Assembly (NCBI RefSeq): GCF_000282455.1
Contig: NZ_AKJG01000150.1
Location: 1 to 64,000 of the forward strand
Direction of reading: 5' to 3'
Length of the DNA stretch: 64,000 nt
Source of the DNA: Pseudomonas sp. GM74
GTDB taxonomy: Bacteria > Pseudomonadota > Gammaproteobacteria > Pseudomonadales > Pseudomonadaceae
Of this stretch, positions 34,174-42,793 are shown in pieces. The notes under the pieces were generated by a model. The model searched no databases and had not been told where the DNA came from. It saw nothing but the letters and a program-made list of their open reading frames with translations. Position numbers and translations under genes: made by a program. The number at the start of each line of letters is the position of its first letter. Position 1 is the first letter of the stretch.

Positions 34174-34855
34174 TGCCATTCTCCACACCCAGGGCAATCA
34201 GTGCTGCGGCGGCCGCTACCTGTTCGGCAATACGACGGCTCACACCCTGACCTCGGCTTTTTTCATTCAGTAAGATGATTTCGCATTCGACGAAGAACGT
34301 CCGGCAATGCGGCTCACCCTGGATATCCACCACTTCGTAACGCGGCAGCTCACAACCACGGGACTGCAGGAACTCCTGCAGGCGGGTCTTTGGATCTTTG
34401 TTGGTGTCGACCAGTGTCAGGCCTTCGAACTCGCCGGCCAGCCAGGCAAGCACACGCTCGCGGGCCATTTCCATGCCGGCATCGAGGTAGATCGCACCGA
34501 TCAACGCTTCGAGGGCATCGGCCAGAATCGACTCGCGACGGAAACCGCCGCTTTTCAGCTCGCCCGAGCCCAGGCGCAGGTATTCGCCCAGATCGAAACC
34601 ACGGGCCAGTACGGCCAGGGTCTCACCTTTGACCAGACGCGCGCGCAAACGCGACAACTGGCCTTCGCGGGCCAGAGGGAATCGCTCGAACAACGCCTCA
34701 CCGGCGACGAAGTTGAGAATGGCGTCACCGAGGAATTCCAGGCGTTCGTTGTTGCGCCCGGCAAAGCTGCGGTGAGTCAGGGCCAGGACCATCAGTTCCT
34801 GATCCTTGAAGGTGTAGCCGAGCTGACGCTCTAGACGGCTTAAGGAGACGCTCAC
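34166..34855 (-). CDS. rnc: Ribonuclease III
   Basis: Double-strand-specific endonuclease that processes rRNA and regulatory duplexes. It has 229 residues: the signature NERLEFLGDAILNFVAGEALF with catalytic acidic residues, a second acidic site (ADALEALIGAIYLDAG), and a C-terminal dsRNA-binding domain (DPKTRLQEFLQSRG to AAAALIALG). The start is GTG, overlapped by the stop of a 39-codon ORF. The 5' leader contains small hairpins that could support RNase III autoregulation as in E. coli, but this is inferred. Confidence 0.97.
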   Translation of the reverse strand: MSVSLSRLERQLGYTFKDQELMVLALTHRSFAGRNNERLEFLGDAILNFVAGEALFERFPLAREGQLSRLRARLVKGETLAVLARGFDLGEYLRLGSGELKSGGFRRESILADALEALIGAIYLDAGMEMARERVLAWLAGEFEGLTLVDTNKDPKTRLQEFLQSRGCELPRYEVVDIQGEPHCRTFFVECEIILLNEKSRGQGVSRRIAEQVAAAAALIALGVENGND

Positions 34856-34971
34856 GGTTTACCCACGCTGAGTTCGTGGCTGGATTCCACCGCCATCGCC
34901 GTAAGGCGGCGCAGGCTTGGGACAATTAAAGCTGTGTTCAAAAATAACGTCCTGAATATCATTGTTTTCAT
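34852..34971 (-). CDS. Small ORF overlapping the rnc start (DUF4845 position)
   Basis: A 39-residue ORF (MKTMIFRTLFLNTALIVPS.. to ..ELSVGKP) whose TGA overlaps the rnc GTG as GTGA. Its N-terminal half is hydrophobic. In other pseudomonads a DUF4845 protein of about 120 residues with one membrane segment lies here; this ORF is far too short and I see no similarity. It could be a leader or coupling peptide for rnc, or a by-product of a deletion. No good Shine-Dalgarno precedes the ATG. Confidence 0.35.
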   Translation of the reverse strand: MKTMIFRTLFLNTALIVPSLRRLTAMAVESSHELSVGKP

Positions 34972-35009
34972 GCCTCTGGCGCCCATTGTGCCGGTTCCAG
35001 AAATGCATT

Positions 35010-35032
35010 CGGCGCTGTGTTCAACAGCGCCG
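35010..35032 (-). terminator. Hairpin directly after lepB
   Basis: A perfect 9-bp stem, CGGCGCTGT / ACAGCGCCG, with a 5-base loop, 8 bases after the lepB stop. No T run follows on the minus strand, so it may be an mRNA-stabilising or partial attenuating structure rather than a full terminator. Confidence 0.5.
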
Positions 35033-35039
35033 TGTCTGA

Positions 35040-35894
35040 TTACTTGATCAGGCCAACCCGCGAGAAATTCGGCAGGTGGCTGAGTTTGGGTTCCGGCCAG
35101 CTCATCCAGACCGCAAAGGCCTTGCCGACGATGTTCTTGTCGGGAACCATGCCCAGCAGATCCTTGGGAATGTTCGGATCATCCCAGTAGCGACTGTCGT
35201 TCGAGTTGTCGCGGTTGTCGCCCATCATGAAGTAGTGCCCGGCCGGCACGGTCCACGAGTGGTCCGGCATGGCGCGGTAGCGGCTCATTTCCTTGCGGAT
35301 CATGTGCTCGGCCGCCCCGAGTTTTTCCTTGTAGAGCTCAGCGCTGCCCAGCGTGCCCGGCTCGGAGCCGACCAGTTGTTCGGCAATCGATTGACCGTTG
35401 ACGAACAGGCGCTTGTCGGCGGTGTAGCGAACCGTGTCGCCCGGCAAGCCAACCACACGCTTGATGTAGTTGACGTTCGGGTCGCTCGGGTAGCGGAACA
35501 CCATGACGTCGCCGCGCTGCGGATCACCGACTTCGATGACTTTCTTGTCGATCACTGGCAAGCGGATCCCGTAGGAAAACTTGCTCACCAGGATGAAGTC
35601 GCCGACATCCAGGGTTGGCTTCATCGAACCGGAAGGAATCTGGAACGGTTCCACCAGGAACGAACGCAGCACCAGCACGATGAACAACACCGGGAAGAAC
35701 GACTTGCCGTATTCAACCAGCAGCGGCTCTTTGTTCAGCTTCTCGACCACGACCATGTCAGGCTGGCTGACGCTGCCCTGATAGGACGCGATGGCGGCAC
35801 GCCGACGCGGGGCCAGGATCAACAGATCGAGCAACGCCAACAGGCCGCAGACGAACACGGCAATGACCAGCAACAGCGGGAAATTTAGCGACAT
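35040..35894 (-). CDS. lepB: Signal peptidase I
   Basis: Inner-membrane serine protease that removes Sec and Tat signal peptides. It has 284 residues: two N-terminal membrane segments (residues 4-27 and about 60-77), catalytic Ser in IPSGSMKPTLDVGDF, the Lys in NYIKRVVGLPGD, and the conserved late box MGDNRDNSNDSRYW. It lies 5 bp after lepA on the same strand. Confidence 0.97.
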   Translation of the reverse strand: MSLNFPLLLVIAVFVCGLLALLDLLILAPRRRAAIASYQGSVSQPDMVVVEKLNKEPLLVEYGKSFFPVLFIVLVLRSFLVEPFQIPSGSMKPTLDVGDFILVSKFSYGIRLPVIDKKVIEVGDPQRGDVMVFRYPSDPNVNYIKRVVGLPGDTVRYTADKRLFVNGQSIAEQLVGSEPGTLGSAELYKEKLGAAEHMIRKEMSRYRAMPDHSWTVPAGHYFMMGDNRDNSNDSRYWDDPNIPKDLLGMVPDKNIVGKAFAVWMSWPEPKLSHLPNFSRVGLIK

Positions 35895-35899
35895 AGGAC

Positions 35900-37699
35900 C
35901 TAACTATCCAACCTGAGCACGGCAAGGAAGGCCTCCTGTGGAATTTCCACATTGCCGACCTGCTTCATGCGTTTCTTACCGGCCTTTTGCTTTTCCAGCA
36001 GCTTCTTCTTACGGCTGACGTCACCACCGTAGCATTTGGCCAATACGTTCTTTCTGAGCGCCTTGACGGTTGTCCGCGCCACAATCTGCCCGCCAATGGC
36101 GGCCTGGATTGCCACGTCGAACATCTGCCGCGGAATCAGTTCTTTCATCTTCTCGGTCAACTGGCGACCTTTGTAGTGCGAGTTGTCACGGTGCACGATC
36201 AGCGCCAGGGCGTCGACCTTGTCACCGTTGATCAGCACGTCCAGTTTCACCAGGCTGGCCGATTGATAACGATCGAAATGGTAGTCCAGCGAAGCATAGC
36301 CGCGACTGGTGGACTTCAGGCGATCGAAGAAGTCCAGCACCACTTCGTTCATCGGCAGGTCGTAGGTCACTTGTACCTGGGAGCCGAGGAACAGCATGTC
36401 AACCTGCACACCACGTTTTTCGATGCACAGGGTAATGACGTTGCCCAGGTGCTCTTGCGGCACAAGAATATTGGCGCGCACGATCGGCTCACGCATGTCT
36501 TCGATCGAGGACAGGTCCGGGAGCTTCGACGGGTTATCGACGTAGATCGTCTCACCGGTCTTGAGCAGCAGCTCGAAAATTACCGTCGGCGCCGTGGTGA
36601 TCAGGTCCAGGTTGTACTCGCGCTCCAGGCGCTCCTGGATGATTTCCATGTGCAGCATGCCGAGGAACCCGCAACGGAAACCGAAGCCCAGGGCGTCGGA
36701 ACTTTCCGGGGTGTACTGCAGGGACGAGTCATTGAGCGTGAGTTTTTGCAGGGCTTCGCGGAAATCTTCGAAGTCGTCGGAGCTGACCGGGAACAGACCG
36801 GCGTAAACCTGCGGCTGAATACGTTTGAAGCCTGGCAGTACATCAACGTCCGGCGTCGAGCTCAAGGTCAGGGTGTCGCCCACTGGCGCACCGTGAATGT
36901 CCTTGATGCTGGCGATGATGAAGCCCACCTCACCGGCCTTGAGGTCAGCGGTAGGGGTGTGCTTCGGGTTGAATACACCGACGCTGTCTACCAGGTGGAT
37001 CTTGCCGGTGGACTTGACCAGGATCTTGTCGCCCTTCTTCACACGACCGTGGCGCACGCGTACCAGGGAAACAACGCCCAGGTAGTTGTCGAACCAGGAG
37101 TCGATGATCAACGCTTGCAGCGGATCTTCGTAGTTGCCGGTCGGTGCAGGAATGGTGGCGACCAGGCGTTCGAGCACTTCGTCGACGCCCAGGCCGGTCT
37201 TGGCCGAGCACTCGACCGCATCGGTGGCATCGATGCCGATGATTTTTTCGATTTCTTCTTTGACGCGGTCCGGATCGGCCTGTGGCAGGTCGATCTTGTT
37301 CAGCACCGGCATCACTTCCAGGCCCTGCTCGATCGCCGTGTAGCAGTTGGCAACCGACTGCGCTTCAACGCCTTGACCGGCATCGACCACCAGCAGCGCG
37401 CCTTCACAGGCGGCCAGCGAACGGCTCACCTCATAGGTGAAGTCAACGTGGCCGGGGGTATCAATGAAGTTCAGCTGGTAGTTGATACCGTCGCGAGCCT
37501 TGTAATACAGGGTGACGCTGTGCGCCTTGATGGTGATCCCGCGTTCACGCTCGAGGTCCATGGAGTCCAGGACCTGGGCTTCCATTTCGCGCTCGGCGAG
37601 GCCGCCACACATCTGGATGAAACGATCGGCCAGCGTCGACTTGCCATGGTCAATGTGGGCGATGATGGAGAAATTGCGGATATGACTCAAATCACTCAC
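35900..37699 (-). CDS. lepA: Elongation factor 4 (LepA)
   Basis: A ribosome-binding GTPase related to EF-G, implicated in 30S biogenesis and translation fidelity. It has 599 residues: G1 AHIDHGKSTLADR, G3 DTPGHVDF, G4 NKIDLPQAD, then EF-G-like domains and the LepA-specific C-terminus (KCYGGDVSRKKKLLEKQKAGKKRMKQVG). Start is GTG at 37699. It heads the lepA-lepB transcript. In P. aeruginosa it follows the algU-muc genes as I recall; here lptG lies upstream. Confidence 0.97.
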   Translation of the reverse strand: MSDLSHIRNFSIIAHIDHGKSTLADRFIQMCGGLAEREMEAQVLDSMDLERERGITIKAHSVTLYYKARDGINYQLNFIDTPGHVDFTYEVSRSLAACEGALLVVDAGQGVEAQSVANCYTAIEQGLEVMPVLNKIDLPQADPDRVKEEIEKIIGIDATDAVECSAKTGLGVDEVLERLVATIPAPTGNYEDPLQALIIDSWFDNYLGVVSLVRVRHGRVKKGDKILVKSTGKIHLVDSVGVFNPKHTPTADLKAGEVGFIIASIKDIHGAPVGDTLTLSSTPDVDVLPGFKRIQPQVYAGLFPVSSDDFEDFREALQKLTLNDSSLQYTPESSDALGFGFRCGFLGMLHMEIIQERLEREYNLDLITTAPTVIFELLLKTGETIYVDNPSKLPDLSSIEDMREPIVRANILVPQEHLGNVITLCIEKRGVQVDMLFLGSQVQVTYDLPMNEVVLDFFDRLKSTSRGYASLDYHFDRYQSASLVKLDVLINGDKVDALALIVHRDNSHYKGRQLTEKMKELIPRQMFDVAIQAAIGGQIVARTTVKALRKNVLAKCYGGDVSRKKKLLEKQKAGKKRMKQVGNVEIPQEAFLAVLRLDS

Positions 37700-37805
37700 G
37701 GATCAACACTCAAAAAGGCTGCAGGCATGGCCCGCCGAAAAATAGCCGGGAATTGTACCTGATCCACGGCGCAAGCGTCACGTTCGCAGGTCAGACGGCG
37801 CCTAC

Positions 37806-37840
37806 AAAAACGCCCCGGTCTTGCGACAAGGGCGTTTTCT
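37806..37840 (-). terminator. Terminator of lptFG
   Basis: An AAAACGCC / GGCGTTTT outer stem with an inner CTTG-CGA-CAAG hairpin, ending in a short T run on the minus strand, 31 bases after the lptG stop. Confidence 0.78.
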
Positions 37841-37870
37841 AACGTCAAAGCGGTCGGGAAGTGCCCGCCA

Positions 37871-38932
37871 TCAACCTGCTCGACGCAACAGCCAGAGCCC
37901 CGCCACGGCACAAATACCCGCCGGCACCAGCACCGAAAGCAACGGTGGGAAGCCGAATACCTGGCTCGAAGGCCCCAGCAGATCCTGAACGATGCGGAAG
38001 GTGAAGCCCACCAGAACACCGGTGAACACCCGTTGACCCAGGGTCACCGAACGCAGCGGACCAAAGATGAAGGAAATCGCCATCAACACCAGAGCGGCAG
38101 TCACCAGCGGCTGCAACACCTTGACCCAAAATGCCAGCCAGTAGCGGCCATTGTTCAGCCCCTGGTCCGCCAGATAGTGGATGTAACTCCACAAGCCGCT
38201 GATCGACAGCGACTCGGGCACCATGACCACTGTGTTCAGCAACTGCGGGCTCAACGCAATGTTCCAGCGCTCTACCGGGGTCGAAACCACTTCGGTGCTG
38301 CGCTCGTGGAACAGCGTGGTCGTGACATCCGACAATTCCCAGTGCTCGTTTACGAAGTCGGCACGCTTGGCGAAGCTCGCCGACAGCATGTGCCGTTCGT
38401 TGTCGAAGCGATAACGGGTCACGCCATACAGAATGCCGTCGGGTTGTACCGAGTTGACGTGAATGAACTCATCGCCCTGGCGGTGCCACAAGCCGTGCTT
38501 GGCGCTTTGTGCATCACCGCTGCCCTGGGCCAGCGAGCGATTGGCCTGCGCTGTGGTTTCAGCGGGCGGTGCGACGTACTCGCCGACCAGCACACCGGCC
38601 AGCATCAATACCAGCATCGGTTTCATCACCGCCCAGACGATCCGGCCGATCGATACACCGGCGGCGCGCATGATAGTCAGCTCACTGTTGCTGGCCAGGC
38701 TGCCCAGACCGATCAGGCAACCGATCAGCGCAGCCATCGGCAGCATTTCGTACATCCGGCGCGGCGCGGTCAACAACACATAACTCAGCGCATCGACCAG
38801 GGTGTAGGTATCGCTGACTTCACTCATCTCGTCGATAAAGGCAAACAGGGTCGCCAGACCGAGAATGATCCCGAGCACCGCCAGGATCGCCATGAACACA
38901 CTGCTACCAATGTAGCGATCCAGCTTAACCAC
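37871..38932 (-). CDS. lptG: LPS export ABC transporter permease LptG
   Basis: One of two inner-membrane permeases that, with LptF and the ATPase LptB, extract lipopolysaccharide and feed it to the LptCAD bridge. It has 353 residues: three N-terminal helices (MVKLDRYIGSSVFMAILAVLGI..), a periplasmic beta-jellyroll (about 130-265), then three C-terminal helices. The coupling-helix region LGSLASNSELTIMRAAGVS is present. The GTG start overlaps the lptF stop by 8 bp. Confidence 0.95.
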   Translation of the reverse strand: MVKLDRYIGSSVFMAILAVLGIILGLATLFAFIDEMSEVSDTYTLVDALSYVLLTAPRRMYEMLPMAALIGCLIGLGSLASNSELTIMRAAGVSIGRIVWAVMKPMLVLMLAGVLVGEYVAPPAETTAQANRSLAQGSGDAQSAKHGLWHRQGDEFIHVNSVQPDGILYGVTRYRFDNERHMLSASFAKRADFVNEHWELSDVTTTLFHERSTEVVSTPVERWNIALSPQLLNTVVMVPESLSISGLWSYIHYLADQGLNNGRYWLAFWVKVLQPLVTAALVLMAISFIFGPLRSVTLGQRVFTGVLVGFTFRIVQDLLGPSSQVFGFPPLLSVLVPAGICAVAGLWLLRRAG

Positions 38933-40043
38933 GGGCCACCTCCAGCGCGCTGCGGCGACTCGCCCTCTTCAAGCGCAAGGGCTCCCAGTAGAGCAAGCCC
39001 AGGCCGATGGACAGGAAAATCCCGTGCACCCACCACAAGCCGAACACCGCGGGGATCTTGCCCTTGTCGAGGGCACCGCGGGCGGCAATCAGAATGGTCA
39101 GGTAACCCATATAAAGAAGAATCGCCGGCAGTAATTTGAGGAATCGGCCCTGACGCGGATTGACCCGCGCCAGCGGCACCGCCATCAAGGTCACGATGAA
39201 CACCAGCAACGGCAGAGACATGCGCCATTGCAGTTCGGCGCGCAGGCGAATGTCGTCACTGCCGATCAACGTACTGGTCGGCATCGCATCACGGTCGGTG
39301 ACTTCGTCGCTGACGTCCGGCTTTGGCAGCAATACGCCGTACTCGTCGTACTTGATCGCCCGATAGTCGGCCTGTCCCGGACTACCGTCATAGCGATAGC
39401 CGTTATCAAGAATCAGGTAGCGGTTGCCGTCCGGACGAATTTCCTGGCGTCCCTTTTCCGCCACCAGCACGGAAATCCCGCGATCCTTGTTATTGGAACT
39501 GATGTTTTTCTGCGAGATGAACACACCCGCCAGATTGACGCGGTCATCGGACATGCGCTCGGTATAGGTGACCCGGGTGCCGTCACGCAAAGCCTGGAAG
39601 CGCCCCGGCTCCAGGGTATCGAATTCGGTCAGGGCATCCTGCTTGTTCAACAGCAACTGAAACTGATTGGCCCCCTGTGGCGCCAGGCTCAGGCTCAGCC
39701 ACGCCACGATGAGCGCAACCAGGGTAGCCGGGAACAGCGTCATGTAAACCAGCCGCTGCTGGCTCATGCCGGTGGCCGAGAGCACGGTCATTTCGCTTTC
39801 GAGGTACAGGCGCCCGTAGGACAACAGGATCCCGAGAAACAGCCCCAGCGGCAGGATCAGCTGAAGGAAACCCGGCAGGCGATAGCCCATGATCAGGAAC
39901 AACGAACCCGGATCCAGCAGGCCCGAAGCCGCCTGGGCGAGGTATTTGATGAAGCGACCGCTCATGATGATGACCAGCAGTACGGCACTGACGGCGCTCA
40001 AGGTCAACAGGACTTCGCGGGATAGATAACGGAAGACGATCAA
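38925..40043 (-). CDS. lptF: LPS export ABC transporter permease LptF
   Basis: Partner permease of LptG. It has 372 residues from a TTG at 40043, which gives the usual N-terminus IVFRYLSREVLLTLSAVSAVLL and has GGAG 8 bases upstream; a GTG three codons earlier is possible but lacks a Shine-Dalgarno. Six helices flank a periplasmic jellyroll (about 125-270); the coupling helix is ESEMTVLSATGMSQQRL. Confidence 0.94.
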   Translation of the reverse strand: MIVFRYLSREVLLTLSAVSAVLLVIIMSGRFIKYLAQAASGLLDPGSLFLIMGYRLPGFLQLILPLGLFLGILLSYGRLYLESEMTVLSATGMSQQRLVYMTLFPATLVALIVAWLSLSLAPQGANQFQLLLNKQDALTEFDTLEPGRFQALRDGTRVTYTERMSDDRVNLAGVFISQKNISSNNKDRGISVLVAEKGRQEIRPDGNRYLILDNGYRYDGSPGQADYRAIKYDEYGVLLPKPDVSDEVTDRDAMPTSTLIGSDDIRLRAELQWRMSLPLLVFIVTLMAVPLARVNPRQGRFLKLLPAILLYMGYLTILIAARGALDKGKIPAVFGLWWVHGIFLSIGLGLLYWEPLRLKRASRRSALEVARG

Positions 40044-40345
40044 ACCAGACACTCCAGGGTTGTCAGGCTAAGGCGGCCAAACAAGCAAACGTATCGGACG
40101 GCCCGCAAGGCAGAGCCGCCGAAAAAGATGGCGCATTATCCTGTGATTGTGTGCGCCTGTCACTGCGCAATGCATCCCGGGCTCGCTCCCACAATCGTAC
40201 AACCGAGGGTTGTCAGCCGCCGGTAGCGAGGTTCAAACTGCGGCCTTTGTCGCCGGTCGATCCTGGCGCCTTTCTGTTTATAAGCAATCGACGCACATAA
40301 GGTGTCGGGCGCATGCGTGATAACCATCAATTCAGGGACCCGGAC
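40044..40345. other. Divergent intergenic region lptF / pepA
   Basis: 302 bases with no gene. It contains the divergent promoters (GATAAT on the minus strand near 40136 and TATAAG on the plus strand near 40279 are weak -10 candidates), a stray 18-base family A end (CTCGCTCCCACA near 40180) and two copies of GGGTTGTCAG. No riboswitch or RNA gene is recognised. Confidence 0.45.
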
Positions 40346-41836
40346 ATGGAACTGGTTGTAAAAAGCGTCAACCCCGAAACGTTGAAGACCGCCACTCTCG
40401 TGGTCTCCGTCGGCGAAGGCCGCAAGCTCGGCGCTGTTGCCCGACAACTCGACGAACTGAGCGGCGGCGCGATCAGCGCTGTGCTCAAGCGCGGCGACCT
40501 GGCCGGCAAGGTCGGCCAGAGCCTGCTACTGCACAGCCTGCCGAACCTCAAGGCCGAGCGCGTGCTGCTGGTGGGTGTGGGCAAGGACGACGAGCTGGGT
40601 GACCGCCCGTTCCGCAAGATCATCGCCGGCATCCTCAACACCCTCAAAGGCCTGGGCGGCAGCGATGCAGTGCTGGCCCTCGACGAAGTCGTGGTCAAAG
40701 GCCGCGACAGCTATGGCAAGTCCCGCCTGCTGGCCGAAACCCTGGTGGACGGCGAGTACAGCTTCGACCAGTTCAAGAGCCAGAAAGCCGAACCCCGCGC
40801 GCTGAAGAAAATCACCCTGCTGACCATCAAGGCTGCCCAGGCTGAAGTACAGCGCGCCGTGACCCACGCCACCGCCATCGCCAACGGCATGGCTTTCACC
40901 CGCAACCTGGGCAATCTGCCGCCGAACATCTGCCACCCGACCTTCCTCGGTGAGCAGGCCAAAGACCTCGGCAAAGAATTCAAGGACCTCAAAGTCGAAG
41001 TCCTCGACGAGAAGAAGATCAAGGCCCTGGGCATGGGCTCGTTCTACGCCGTCGGCCAGGGCAGCGCCCAGCCTCCGCGCCTGATCGTCATGCAATACAA
41101 CGGCGGCAAGAAGTCCGAGAAGCCGTACGCGCTGGTCGGCAAGGGCATCACCTTCGACACCGGCGGCATCAGCCTCAAGCCGGGTGCCGGCATGGACGAA
41201 ATGAAGTACGACATGGGCGGCGCCGCCAGCGTGTTCGGCACCCTGCGTGCCGTGCTCGAACTGAAGCTACCGATCAACCTGGTGTGCATCCTGGCCTGCG
41301 CCGAAAACATGCCGAGCGGCAACGCTTCGCGCCCGGGCGACATCGTCACCACCATGAGCGGCCAGACCGTGGAAATCCTCAACACCGACGCCGAAGGCCG
41401 TCTGGTGCTGTGCGACGCACTGACCTACTCCGAGCGCTTCAAGCCGCAAGCGGTCGTCGACATCGCCACCCTGACCGGTGCCTGCGTAGTTGCGCTGGGT
41501 TCCCATACTTCGGGCCTGCTGGGCAACAACGACGAACTGATCGACCAACTGCTGAGCGCCGGCAAGGCCGCCGACGACCGTGCCTGGCAACTGCCGCTGT
41601 TCGATGAGTACCAGGAACAGCTGGACAGCCCGTTCGCCGACATCGCCAACATTGGCGGCCCGAAAGCCGGGACCATCACCGCAGCCTGCTTCCTGTCGCG
41701 CTTCACCAAGAACCTGAACTGGGCGCACCTGGACATCGCCGGCACGGCCTGGACCAGCGGCGGCAAGGACAAGGGCGCCACTGGCCGTCCGGTTCCCCTG
41801 CTGACCCAATACCTGCTGGACCGCGCCAAAGCCTGA
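40346..41836 (+). CDS. pepA: Leucyl aminopeptidase
   Basis: A hexameric cytosolic di-zinc aminopeptidase (M17) that in several bacteria also binds DNA in recombination and gene regulation. It has 496 residues starting MELVVKSVNPETLKTATLVV; an upstream in-frame ATG adds 11 unlikely residues. The catalytic domain shows GKGITFDTGGISLKP, the signature NTDAEGRLVLCDAL, and metal-ligand DMGGAASV. In order with holC as in other pseudomonads. Confidence 0.97.
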   Translation: MELVVKSVNPETLKTATLVVSVGEGRKLGAVARQLDELSGGAISAVLKRGDLAGKVGQSLLLHSLPNLKAERVLLVGVGKDDELGDRPFRKIIAGILNTLKGLGGSDAVLALDEVVVKGRDSYGKSRLLAETLVDGEYSFDQFKSQKAEPRALKKITLLTIKAAQAEVQRAVTHATAIANGMAFTRNLGNLPPNICHPTFLGEQAKDLGKEFKDLKVEVLDEKKIKALGMGSFYAVGQGSAQPPRLIVMQYNGGKKSEKPYALVGKGITFDTGGISLKPGAGMDEMKYDMGGAASVFGTLRAVLELKLPINLVCILACAENMPSGNASRPGDIVTTMSGQTVEILNTDAEGRLVLCDALTYSERFKPQAVVDIATLTGACVVALGSHTSGLLGNNDELIDQLLSAGKAADDRAWQLPLFDEYQEQLDSPFADIANIGGPKAGTITAACFLSRFTKNLNWAHLDIAGTAWTSGGKDKGATGRPVPLLTQYLLDRAKA

Positions 41837-41896
41837 AACCGCTGAAGGGCGGCGGTGTCACTTCCCGGTGACGCCGCTTGCCGCTCTGGAACCGCA

Positions 41897-42325
41897 ATGA
41901 CCAAAGTCGACTTCTATATCCTGCCCAGCGCCGATCCTTCGGCACGCCTGGACTTTGCCTGCAAGCTCACCGAGAAAGCCTGGCGCATGGGCCACCGCAT
42001 CTACCTGCATTGCAGCGACGCGGCCCAGCGTGACGATCTTGATGCGCGGCTGTGGGCGTTCAAGGGCGAAAGCTTCGTGCCCCACGGCCCCGCCGACAGC
42101 GAACCTGAGGGTTTGATTGTCCTGGGGTTGGGCGATGACTGCGGTCAGCATCAGGATTTGCTGGTCAATCTCGACCTGAAAGTCCCGGCCTTCGCCAGCA
42201 GGTTCGCCCGAGTGGCGGAAGTGGTGGTGGAAGATCCGACGATCAGAGCGGCCGCGCGGGAGAGTTTCCGTTTCTACCGCGAACAGGGCTATCCTCTGCA
42301 AGATCACCGTTTACAGCGACTCTGA
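41897..42325 (+). CDS. holC: DNA polymerase III chi subunit
   Basis: The clamp-loader accessory subunit that links the replicase to SSB. It has 142 residues from MTKVDFYILPSADPSARLDFACKLTEKAW; the body matches the HolC fold (IYLHCSDAAQRDDLDARLWAFKGESFVPH). It lies 60 bp after pepA and 8 bp before the next gene, so the three are likely cotranscribed. Confidence 0.94.
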   Translation: MTKVDFYILPSADPSARLDFACKLTEKAWRMGHRIYLHCSDAAQRDDLDARLWAFKGESFVPHGPADSEPEGLIVLGLGDDCGQHQDLLVNLDLKVPAFASRFARVAEVVVEDPTIRAAARESFRFYREQGYPLQDHRLQRL

Positions 42326-42333
42326 GCCTTTCA

Positions 42334-42741
42334 ATGGACACTCCAAAACCGCTGCAACAGTCCGCGCACCTGCTGGACGACCTTGAGTCGATCCGCCAGT
42401 TGCTCGGCGACGACAACCTGCAACCGCCCCTGCTGACCGACACGGTCGAGGAAGGTGACCAGGAACAGATTCCCATGTTGTTCGACGCCGTAAGCGAGCC
42501 TTCGCCCCCCGTCGTAGCGACAACCCCTGCCCCCATCGTTGACCCCGTCACCACGGCGACGCCGGCGCCTGCCGCCAGCAAGAACCCGGATGACTTGCTG
42601 CACCTGGACAGTGAATTGCGCGCCGCCGCGCAGTTGATCATGCAAGACGTGATCGACGATTTCGCCCCGCACATCGAGACCGAAATCAAACGCCGCCTCA
42701 GTGCACGACTGGAGCGGTTGTTGAGCCAGTACAACGACTGA
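42334..42741 (+). CDS. Uncharacterised HolC-neighbour protein
   Basis: A 135-residue protein I cannot name. The N-terminus is a short acidic helix (HLLDDLESIRQLLGDD). The middle is a Pro/Ala/Thr-rich flexible linker (about 58-85), and the C-terminus is a helical segment (SELRAAAQLIMQDVIDDFAPHIETEIKRRLSARLERLL). It starts 8 bases after holC; a gene in this position is conserved in pseudomonads, normally just before valS. The layout (two helical ends joined by a linker) suggests a tether or adaptor, but that is inference. Confidence 0.8.
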   Translation: MDTPKPLQQSAHLLDDLESIRQLLGDDNLQPPLLTDTVEEGDQEQIPMLFDAVSEPSPPVVATTPAPIVDPVTTATPAPAASKNPDDLLHLDSELRAAAQLIMQDVIDDFAPHIETEIKRRLSARLERLLSQYND

Positions 42742-42749
42742 ACAACTTG

Positions 42750-42783
42750 CGGTGGGGGGCTCCCACAAAAAGCCCCCGCCACA
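42750..42783. terminator. Hairpin in the convergent gap
   Basis: GGGGGCT / AGCCCCC with a 9-base loop between two convergent genes. It has no terminal T run on either strand, so terminator function is uncertain. Confidence 0.35.
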
Positions 42784-42793
42784 GGTTGAATCT

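Noticed and set aside
34889..34915. CGCCG-TAAGG-CGGCG hairpin before rnc as an RNase III autoregulation site
   Set aside because: The 5-bp stem is too short to be a convincing RNase III substrate, and it lies inside the small ORF; not reported as a feature.
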